43,830 bases of DNA. Origin: Actinomycetota bacterium. Lineage in GTDB: Bacteria > Actinomycetota > Acidimicrobiia > Acidimicrobiales > Ilumatobacteraceae. Location of the stretch: assembly GCA_026393475.1 (NCBI GenBank), contig JAPLAA010000082.1, forward strand, positions 1-43,830, written 5' to 3'. Each line of letters starts with the position of its first letter. The stretch's first letter is position 1. The position numbers and the translations under genes are program-made. Under the pieces are notes generated by a model. It was given only the letters and a program-made list of their open reading frames with translations. It did not search any database and was not told where the DNA came from. This document shows positions 9,534 to 16,312 of this stretch, one piece after another.

Positions 9534-11114
9534 TCAGCCGGTCTGCACCACCCACGAGTTCACGGCGTGGCCACCGGTCTCGTTCACCTGCACCAGCGCG
9601 ATCGACGTGACCTTGGGCGTGCCCGACGTGGTCTCGGTGACGATCTTGAACGTCTTCTGCACGACGGGGTTGAGCAGGCCGAGCTGCAGGAACTCCGGGG
9701 CGCTCCCCGTCACTCCCATCTGTGCGGCGAGGATGCCGCCGCCGAAGGACAGCCACTTCCCGACGCTCATGCCGGGGGAGACGTTCAGGCTCACCGACCC
9801 CTGGGGCACGCTCACGTAGCCCGGGATCTTCACCTGCACGGTCGCAGCGTTGGTGAACTTCAGGTCGACGATCGGGCACGAGGCGGTCACACCCGACAGC
9901 GGCAACCCGCACCCGACGGGCGCCGTCGGTGTCGAGACGAGCGTCGACGCCTTGTAGAAGTGGGACCACGGTTCCGGTGAGGTCGCCCCGCCATTGAGCA
10001 CCGGCGTCACCGGCACGTTCAGCTGACCGGGCAGGTTCAACGCCGTCGTGGCCGTGCCGCTGAACACGCCGTTCACCGACATGATCGACACGTCGTTGAG
10101 CACTGCGAGCGGGTCCTCCTTGCCGACGAGGCGCCGGTTCATCACCAGGCTCATCGACGAACCGCTGGTGAGCGTGTCGACCATCAGCCGACCCGTCGCC
10201 CCGAATACGAACGTCACGCCCACACCGCTGCTGCTGGCGTCGAACGGGGCGTTGATCGCGTCGGCCACCGCGACCGCGTCGCTCTCGACGCAACCGGGGG
10301 TCGATCCCGTGCCGGCCACGACCTGGGCATTGCCCGAGATCCGCAGCGCCTTCTCGAAGTAGTACACACCCGACACGAAGTAGGTCGGCGTGCTGTCGGT
10401 GATGACGACGTCGTCGGTGTACTTGCCGGGGAAGTACACCCGGCAGGGGCCGCTGTCGCCCGCCGGCATGAGGTATCCGCCGGCGAACGCGAGGTTGTTC
10501 GAGAAGGGCGGGAGCGAGGGGAGGAACACCTTGTTCCCGGTCGACGTGGTCGAGGCGTCGGCCTGCCACGCCGTCGTGACCGCTGCGCCGTTGCTGGGGT
10601 ACGGCTTACCGCACGGCACCTTGGCCATCGGATCGGCCGACACCATGCTCGTGCACCACGTGGGCGACATCGTGCCCTGGAGGTCGGGGCGAGCCGGCTC
10701 CGCGACGTACGTCGGCGGGATCGCTGCCTGGGAACCGACCTGGGTGGTGGCGAGCGCGTACCGCTGGTCGCTCGGGACGTCCTGCAGCGCGTCCTTGGTG
10801 GTCGTGCAGGACGACCTGATGCCGAGGCCCGGCGGGACGGCGAGCTGCACCGCGACCGTGCGGCCGGAGTTGACGCACGCCTGGTACAGCGCGACCGGGT
10901 CGTAGAGCGCGGTCCGCAGGCCGCCCTTCACGGCCTCGGTCCTGACCGACAGGTTCGTTCGCACCGTGCCGGCGCGCAAGACGCTCATCGTGTACGACAT
11001 CACCGGGATCACGATCATCGACGCGAGGAGGATCGTGACGAGGGCGAAGATCAGCGAGCTGCCCTCGTCGCGGCCCGACCGGCAACGGCGCGGGGGCCGT
11101 GTGCGGAGCCTCAC
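9534..11114 (-). CDS. PilX-like membrane-anchored pilus protein without added lectin module
   Basis: 526 residues. The start is GTG at 11114, which overlaps the TGA of the preceding gene (GTGA); the frame stays open further upstream but only inside that gene. A basic N-terminus (RPPRRCRSGRDEGSSLIFAL) leads into one membrane helix, then EAVKGGLRTALYDPVALYQAC, nearly identical in pattern to the protein at 1729. The body carries YFPGKYTDDVVITDSTPTYF and VSGVYYFEKAL, equivalent to YFPGTYVDPITI and TSGIYYFEQSV in the paralogue, and the C-terminus has the same VPQGSVSLNV / GGGILAAQMG / VNSWVV blocks. No discoidin or PA14 domain is present, so this looks like the minimal core of the family. It is the last gene of the minus-strand cassette. 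Confidence 0.82.
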   Translation of the reverse strand: MRLRTRPPRRCRSGRDEGSSLIFALVTILLASMIVIPVMSYTMSVLRAGTVRTNLSVRTEAVKGGLRTALYDPVALYQACVNSGRTVAVQLAVPPGLGIRSSCTTTKDALQDVPSDQRYALATTQVGSQAAIPPTYVAEPARPDLQGTMSPTWCTSMVSADPMAKVPCGKPYPSNGAAVTTAWQADASTTSTGNKVFLPSLPPFSNNLAFAGGYLMPAGDSGPCRVYFPGKYTDDVVITDSTPTYFVSGVYYFEKALRISGNAQVVAGTGSTPGCVESDAVAVADAINAPFDASSSGVGVTFVFGATGRLMVDTLTSGSSMSLVMNRRLVGKEDPLAVLNDVSIMSVNGVFSGTATTALNLPGQLNVPVTPVLNGGATSPEPWSHFYKASTLVSTPTAPVGCGLPLSGVTASCPIVDLKFTNAATVQVKIPGYVSVPQGSVSLNVSPGMSVGKWLSFGGGILAAQMGVTGSAPEFLQLGLLNPVVQKTFKIVTETTSGTPKVTSIALVQVNETGGHAVNSWVVQTG

Positions 11115-13687
11115 GTGAGCACCACCTGCTGGATGCACGACACGGCCTGGTTCGGGTTGACCGTCAGCCTGATCGCCGTCCACGGCGCGTAGCCGGCCAC
11201 GGGCACGGTCGTGAACGGGTAGGCGGTCCCGCCGCTCCTGCACGACCATCCAGCGGGTTGGTAGCGCACGAGGTTGGTGAACTGCTGCGGTGAGATGGTC
11301 ACCGTCGTGGCGGCGCCACCGGGCAGCGCGATGTCGAAGGTGCCGCTGCGGTACGCAGCCGATGTCTGCACGATCGCGTTGGTCGTCGTGTTCTCGTAGG
11401 TGAACGGGTCCTGGGCGGCGGTCGACCCGACGCGGGTCTGCATGGTGACGGTGCCGCCGCACTGGCCGAGCGCGACCGACGCCAGCGCCGTCCCGAAGTT
11501 CGTGTAGTTGGGCAGCACGAAGAGGTCGGCTGCGGCTGCGTTGGTGTACGGGCCGCCGCGGGGGAGTGCCTCGACGAACCCGCCCTCGACCCCGGAGGTG
11601 TTGCCCACGACGATGTTGCCGATGGTGGCGTAGTTCCTCAACGGTGCATTGACGGTGTCGACGAAGAAGTCGTAGGGCGGTTCGAAGGACTGGACCGACC
11701 GCCAACCATCGGTGTCGTCACCGATGGTGTTGCTCAGGTCGAACACCGACTTGGACACGCTCGTCCACGACGATGCCGAACCCGACGTCGTCGTCCTCCA
11801 GCCGTCGGTGGCGGCCGCCACGGTGTTGTTGGCGTTGTAGGTCGCTTCGGACACGGTGTTCCACCCGCTGATGGAGGTCCGCCAACCGTCGGCGCTGTCG
11901 GTGGTGGTGTTGCTGCCGTTGTACCGATCGAGGGTGACCGCGACCCAGGGCGTGCTCGACGATCCGCTGAGCGACGTGCGGAACCCGTCGGACGTGGCGT
12001 TGCTCGAGTTCGCCGCGTAGTACTGGGCTTCGGTCATGGTGACCCAGTTGTTGTTGTTGCTGCTGATCGAGCCCGTCGTCCGTGTGCGGAAGTTGTCGGA
12101 CTCGGTGTTGTTCAGGTTGCCCGCGAGGAACGTCGCACGGCTCACGCTCGACCACGTGCTGCCGACCCGTCGCTCGAACACCAGGTCGCTGTCGGTGCTC
12201 ACCTGGAACACGACGTTGTTCGCCCGTTCGTAGACGTTCGCGCCCTGCTGGAAGACGACGTTGTTCCCCCTGAAGTAGTCGATGTGGTAACCCGAGCGCG
12301 TCACCCACTGCGAGGTGGCGGTGGTGTTGCTGTTCACGTACACACCGATCACGTTGATCGATCCACGGTCGCGCAGCACCCGTTCGGCGCGGTTCCAACC
12401 GATCTGGGAGAAGTTGGATCCGTCCGAGGCGGGCAGGCCCGCATCGAGCGAGCTCGCCGTCGCAGCGACCGATGCGGTCGTGCCGTCGAGGCGGCTGAAG
12501 GTGGGAATGCCGTCGGTGAAGAACAGGATCGTGTTGGGGAGCTGCGACTGCACGGTGCCGTCGGAGTTCTTCAACATCCGGAAGAAGCCGTCCTCCCAGT
12601 TCGTGCCACCGCTGGCCGCCACACCGTCGACCAGCGTCTTCAACGCAGTGACGTCGGTGTCGATCAGCATGTCGTAGTACTTCGTCCACCCCGATCCGGA
12701 GCCGAGGGTGGTCGCCGACGTGCTGAACGTCACCACCTGGAGCTTGACCGGCGTACCGGCGAAGGCGTCGATGAACTGCTTGATGCCGTTCCTCACGGCC
12801 GGCATGTCGGTGCCGATGGAGCCGGAGCGGTCGACGATCAGGCCGAAGTTGCCACCGCACCGGCTGCGCGCCGCCGTGAAGGTCGGCGCACCGGCCAGGT
12901 CGTCGGTGCTCAGGTTGGTCTGGCGGTTCGTCCCACCGGCGCTGAGGCTGATCTGGTTCTGACCGCCGCCGGCGCCGGCGACGTCGCCACCGCCGTTGAT
13001 GGTGACCACGACGCGTTGAGCGTTCTTGTTGGTGAAGCCTGCGTCGGAGGTGACCGGCTGGGTGGTGATCGGACCGTCGACCGCATCGGCGGCCGAGGCC
13101 TGGGTGACGGAGATGATCCAGGTGGGACGGGTGGTGCCGGGGAACCACTCGACGTCCGGTGGGGGGCTGTCGAGGTTGCGCAGCACCGTGCGCGAGGTGC
13201 ACGTCAGCTCCTCGCCGACGAAACCGTCGCACTCGGTGCGGACCAACCGGAACTCCTGTCCCACCTGGATGACTCGGTACGACACGTTCGTGACCGTGGA
13301 GACGATCGAGTTGGTCTCGACGTCGAAGTCCTGACCCGACCAGGTGAGCATCAGCGCGTTCGAACCGCCGAGGTCGACACCCGGCGGGCAGGCCGGCGTC
13401 GGTCCACAGGGCACTGCGGCGGCCTGGACGTTCACGGTCTCGGCCGACGACAGGTCGGCGGGCATGTAGAGCCCGACGTTCTGTTCGGATCGGGCGTTGT
13501 TCGATCGACCCTCGGTGTTGTCGGCCTGCTGGATGATCACCCGCGTGGCCATCGCCAGGGAGGTGATCATCAACCCCATCACCATCGTCGCGACGAGCAC
13601 CTCCGTGAGGCTCATCCCGGCATCACGCCGGCGGCGGGTACCGCTCTCGCGGTGCGGTTCAGCCGGGGAACGTTCGGCATCAGACAT
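11111..13687 (-). CDS. Prepilin fused to vWA domain carrying a tandem-repeat insertion
   Basis: 858 residues, about 260 longer than the paralogue at 4451. The leader ends RRRRDAG|MSLTEVLVATMV (Gly24, Glu29 at +5), and a pilin-like region to ~residue 200 follows. The vWA domain has DRSGS at 286-290, then SGGTNWEDG and FFTDGIP. Within or just after it, residues ~500-667 hold five imperfect repeats of ~28-36 residues built around W-x-x-V, a Tyr/Phe, Asn-Thr runs and DGWRT. The C-terminus is the CGGTVTMQ three-Cys domain. It is a likely surface adhesin. It overlaps the upstream gene by 8 bases and the downstream GTG by 4 bases. Confidence 0.87.
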   Translation of the reverse strand: MSDAERSPAEPHRESGTRRRRDAGMSLTEVLVATMVMGLMITSLAMATRVIIQQADNTEGRSNNARSEQNVGLYMPADLSSAETVNVQAAAVPCGPTPACPPGVDLGGSNALMLTWSGQDFDVETNSIVSTVTNVSYRVIQVGQEFRLVRTECDGFVGEELTCTSRTVLRNLDSPPPDVEWFPGTTRPTWIISVTQASAADAVDGPITTQPVTSDAGFTNKNAQRVVVTINGGGDVAGAGGGQNQISLSAGGTNRQTNLSTDDLAGAPTFTAARSRCGGNFGLIVDRSGSIGTDMPAVRNGIKQFIDAFAGTPVKLQVVTFSTSATTLGSGSGWTKYYDMLIDTDVTALKTLVDGVAASGGTNWEDGFFRMLKNSDGTVQSQLPNTILFFTDGIPTFSRLDGTTASVAATASSLDAGLPASDGSNFSQIGWNRAERVLRDRGSINVIGVYVNSNTTATSQWVTRSGYHIDYFRGNNVVFQQGANVYERANNVVFQVSTDSDLVFERRVGSTWSSVSRATFLAGNLNNTESDNFRTRTTGSISSNNNNWVTMTEAQYYAANSSNATSDGFRTSLSGSSSTPWVAVTLDRYNGSNTTTDSADGWRTSISGWNTVSEATYNANNTVAAATDGWRTTTSGSASSWTSVSKSVFDLSNTIGDDTDGWRSVQSFEPPYDFFVDTVNAPLRNYATIGNIVVGNTSGVEGGFVEALPRGGPYTNAAAADLFVLPNYTNFGTALASVALGQCGGTVTMQTRVGSTAAQDPFTYENTTTNAIVQTSAAYRSGTFDIALPGGAATTVTISPQQFTNLVRYQPAGWSCRSGGTAYPFTTVPVAGYAPWTAIRLTVNPNQAVSCIQQVVLT
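11690..12180 (-). repeat. Five imperfect ~84-108 bp coding repeats
   Basis: The repeats encode successive units ending NFRT, GFRT, GWRT, GWRT and GWRS inside the vWA pilin, most with Ser/Gly/Asn-rich spacers. The truncated paralogue at 1-1732 shows at most one or two similar units (SSSWYTVDLATYN...), so copy number differs between cassettes of the same genome. Confidence 0.75.
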
Positions 13688-14264
13688 CGCTCTTCACCAC
13701 CTTCACGGTTCGTGTGACCTTGCCGGATGCGCTCGTCACCGAGATCGTGATGAGCTGGATCAGCCGGGGCGTACGGGCGTTGCCCGGGCAGGCGCCCGAC
13801 GCCCAGGTGCCAGGATCGCTGGCCAGCGCGCTGGCTCCCGGCACGTAGTACTGGTACGTGGCCGTCGCCTTGCCGGCCGGCCAGCCCTTCGACAGGGCGG
13901 CGGCCTCGACGTAGATCCGGTAGTCGCACAGCGTCGGCGCCCGGTTCACCCGGTCGGCTGCGTTCGACAGCACCGTCTCCACCTCTGCGCTCTCACGTGC
14001 GACGGTCGAGGCACGGATCGACGTGAGGGTCGCGTCCATGAGCGGGATCACCGCGATCGACACGAGTGTGATGGTCATCATCACCTCGACGATGCTGAAC
14101 CCCCGGTCACGACGGGCCTCGGTGTGTCCGTCGCGGTCGATTCGGCCGTCGATGCGGTCGACGCTGTCGATGCGGTCGACGCTGTCGACGCGGCCGAGCC
14201 CGTTGTCGTTGCTGCCGTGTCGGGCGCGTCGCTGCGTGCGCCACCCGGCCGAGATGCTGCCCAT
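13680..14264 (-). CDS. Type IV prepilin-like protein with unusually long repeat-containing leader
   Basis: 194 residues. The prepilin motif RRDRG|FSIVEVMMTITL (Glu at +5) sits ~55 residues from the ATG, far longer than the usual 5-25 residue leader. The ATG at 14264 has GAGGGA upstream at good spacing, and I see no in-frame ATG, GTG or TTG between it and the motif. The leader contains an SVDRID repeat encoded by an 18-bp duplication. Downstream, AEVETVLSNAADRV matches the first gene of the plus-strand cassette. It is the first gene of a three-gene minus-strand operon (13680, 11111, 9534). Alternatives are a non-standard start or a genuinely extended leader. Confidence 0.8.
   Translation of the reverse strand: MGSISAGWRTQRRARHGSNDNGLGRVDSVDRIDSVDRIDGRIDRDGHTEARRDRGFSIVEVMMTITLVSIAVIPLMDATLTSIRASTVARESAEVETVLSNAADRVNRAPTLCDYRIYVEAAALSKGWPAGKATATYQYYVPGASALASDPGTWASGACPGNARTPRLIQLITISVTSASGKVTRTVKVVKSDV
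14151..14186 (-). repeat. 18-bp tandem duplication in prepilin leader
   Basis: Two identical 18-bp units at 14151-14168 and 14169-14186, with a partial third at each edge, encode SVDRID twice in the leader of the prepilin. Confidence 0.8.
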
Positions 14265-14303
14265 CGTCCCTCGCCTCGCGATCGTCTCGATCGGTCATCG
14301 GCG

Positions 14304-14353
14304 GTGCCCCGTGGGCACTTGACGCTGCGGGACGCGATCCCCCTGATCAGGGG
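14304..14353. promoter_or_regulatory. Two palindromes between the HIT gene and prepilin operon
   Basis: CCCCTGATCAGGGG at 14340-14353 is a perfect 14-bp palindrome, and GTGCCC...GGGCAC at 14304-14318 is a second hairpin. Both lie downstream of the HIT stop and upstream of the prepilin start on the same strand. They may terminate the HIT transcript or be operator sites for the pilus operon; the sequence alone does not decide. Confidence 0.35.
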
Positions 14354-14378
14354 TGGTGCGACCCGAGGTCGGGGGCGT

Positions 14379-14777
14379 TCAGGAGGCGATCTGGTTGCGG
14401 ATCGCCTCGGCCGCTTCCTCGAGCTCCTCGCGCGACACCGATGCGGCGGCGTTCGCGAAGTCGAGCTGGCCCATGTGCGTCGTCGGGATGAGATGGATGT
14501 GGGCGTGCGGCACCTCGTAGCCGGCGATGATCATGCCGACCTTGTCGCACGGGAACGCGGCCCGCTGGGCCTGGGCGATCTGGTGCGCCACCGTGAACAG
14601 GTGCTGCGACTCGTCGATCTTGAGATCGACCCAGTGATCGACCTCACGGGTGGGCACGATGAGGCAGTGGCCGGTCGCGAGCGGGTTGATCGACATGAAG
14701 ACGGCACAGCGTTCGTCGCGGTGCACGAACGTGCCGGGCAGATCGCCCTCGATGATGCGGGTGAACACGGTGGCCAT
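14379..14777 (-). CDS. HIT family nucleotide hydrolase/transferase
   Basis: 132 residues, typical of the family. The histidine triad HAHIHL is at residues 91-96, and MATVFTRIIEGDLP is a characteristic HIT N-terminus. HIT proteins of the HINT/Fhit group hydrolyse nucleoside phosphoramidates or dinucleoside polyphosphates, with the middle His as nucleophile. The exact substrate cannot be read from sequence. The ATG at 14777 shares one base with the stop of the SDR gene, so the two are probably co-transcribed. Confidence 0.93.
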   Translation of the reverse strand: MATVFTRIIEGDLPGTFVHRDERCAVFMSINPLATGHCLIVPTREVDHWVDLKIDESQHLFTVAHQIAQAQRAAFPCDKVGMIIAGYEVPHAHIHLIPTTHMGQLDFANAAASVSREELEEAAEAIRNQIAS

Positions 14778-15589
14778 CAGACGAACCCTCCAGACGCGGC
14801 GAAGACGTCGCCATTGCAGTAGCTACTGTCCGGCCCGGCGAGGAATCGCACGAGTTCGGCCAACTCGCCGGCGGTCGCCATCCGACCTCGCGGGATCTGC
14901 ATCACGATGCCGGCCATCAGCATCGGATCCATCGGGGCGAGCAGCGGCGTGTCGACCCAGCCCGGGCACACGGCGTTCACCCGCACCCCGAACGGTGCGA
15001 CCTCCTGCCCGACGCTCTTGGTGAGGGCGATGATGCCCGCTTTCGCCGTCGCATAGTGCAACGCCCCGGCCATCGGGCGCAGGCCGAGCACCGAGGAGAT
15101 GTTGACGATCGAGCCCGAACGCGCCGGCGTCATGTGCCGCAGCGCCGCACGCGTTCCGTAGAACGTGCCGTACAGGTGGATGCGCATCATCCGGTCCCAG
15201 TCGGCGTCGCTCAGCCCCACGGTCGAGTCGGGGGGCACCATCTCGTCGAGCTTGCCCTCCATCCGCTTCATCTGGTTCTCGATCGAGCGCTGGGTCCGCT
15301 CCGGGTCGGGCGGGGGAGCGATGCCGGCGTTGTTGATCATGATGTCGAGGCGCCCGTGCCGCTCGACCGCCTTGTCGACCTCGGCGTCGAAGGCGGCCGA
15401 GTCGCCGACGTCGAACACGGCCGTGTCGCCGTTCAACTCGATGGCGACCGCAGACGCTGCGTCCGCGCTGATGTCGTTGACGACGATGGTGGCACCGTCG
15501 GCCGCGAGACGCCGCGCGAACGCGGCGCCGAGGCCCGAGCCACCACCAGTGATGAAGGCCACCTGGCCCGTGAGATCCCCATGAGACAT
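14777..15589 (-). CDS. Short-chain dehydrogenase/reductase
   Basis: 270 residues from the ATG at 15589 (MSHGDLTGQVAFITGG). It has the classical SDR layout: cofactor loop TGGGSGLG at 15-22, NNAG at 86-89, Ser165/166 in NISS, and YATAK (Tyr179, Lys183). A ~25-residue insert (about 92-124), rich in Pro, Glu and charged residues, follows NNAG and is longer than usual, so it may shape the substrate pocket. Asp39 at the end of beta-2 (VVNDIS) favours NAD(H). The substrate is unknown. It is divergent from the phosphatidyltransferase across a 54-bp gap and coupled to the HIT gene. Confidence 0.9.
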   Translation of the reverse strand: MSHGDLTGQVAFITGGGSGLGAAFARRLAADGATIVVNDISADAASAVAIELNGDTAVFDVGDSAAFDAEVDKAVERHGRLDIMINNAGIAPPPDPERTQRSIENQMKRMEGKLDEMVPPDSTVGLSDADWDRMMRIHLYGTFYGTRAALRHMTPARSGSIVNISSVLGLRPMAGALHYATAKAGIIALTKSVGQEVAPFGVRVNAVCPGWVDTPLLAPMDPMLMAGIVMQIPRGRMATAGELAELVRFLAGPDSSYCNGDVFAASGGFV

Positions 15590-15643
15590 GTTCGGGACTG
15601 TAGGTCCTGCCGTGGTCGCGACCGGCCTTGTACGCTCCGGATC

Positions 15644-16312
15644 GTGACCGATACCGAGACGACCCAGTTGTCGACACATCGGTTCCTCACCGCTCCCAAC
15701 CTGTTCACCCTGCTGCGGTTGTGCTGCATCCCGATCTTCGTCTGGCTGCTGTTCGGCAAGGACGATCAGGTCGCCGCCGCCTGGCTGCTCGGTGGCCTCG
15801 GCGCGACCGACTGGGTCGACGGGTGGCTTGCCCGTCGGTTCAATCAGGTGAGCGAGTTCGGCAAGATCTTCGATCCCACCGCCGACCGGCTCCTGTTCAT
15901 CGTCGCGATCGGCAGCATCATCTCCTACGGCATCCCGCCGACCTGGGTGCTGTGGGCGATCGTCATCCGTGAGGTCGTCGTGGGCGCGACCATGGCGATC
16001 GCCACGGTCGCGTTCTCGATGGAGCGCTTCGACGTCACCTACTGGGGCAAGCTCGCCACGTTCCTGCTGATGTTCGCCATCCCCGGGTTCATGCTCGGCG
16101 ATCCCGACTCGGGCTCCTTCGGCCAACAGGGCTTCCTCCTCGCCTCGTGGATCCTGGTGATCCCCGGACTGGCGCTCAGTTACTGGACCGCGGTGCAGTA
16201 CGTACCGAAGGTCCGCGCCGGCATCGCCGCCGGGCGCGCGAAGCGGACCGGCGAGCCGGCCGCGCACCCGGCCGCCGGCCGTCAGAGCCCGGGGAACGAG
16301 CACACGTCGTGA
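15644..16312 (+). CDS. pgsA: CDP-alcohol phosphatidyltransferase (PgsA-like)
   Basis: 222 residues from the GTG at 15644, chosen because the N-terminus then reads into TAPNLFTLLRL, typical of PgsA. The full CDP-alcohol phosphotransferase signature is present: Asp56, Asp59-Gly60, Ala63-Arg64, Gly73, Asp77 and Asp81. Several hydrophobic helices indicate an integral membrane enzyme. It probably transfers a phosphatidyl group from CDP-diacylglycerol to glycerol-3-phosphate or a related alcohol; the acceptor is not certain. A PgsA paralogue (PgsA2) also lies upstream of gcvH in mycobacteria, supporting this neighbourhood. Its stop overlaps the next start (GTGA). Confidence 0.87.
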   Translation: MTDTETTQLSTHRFLTAPNLFTLLRLCCIPIFVWLLFGKDDQVAAAWLLGGLGATDWVDGWLARRFNQVSEFGKIFDPTADRLLFIVAIGSIISYGIPPTWVLWAIVIREVVVGATMAIATVAFSMERFDVTYWGKLATFLLMFAIPGFMLGDPDSGSFGQQGFLLASWILVIPGLALSYWTAVQYVPKVRAGIAAGRAKRTGEPAAHPAAGRQSPGNEHTS

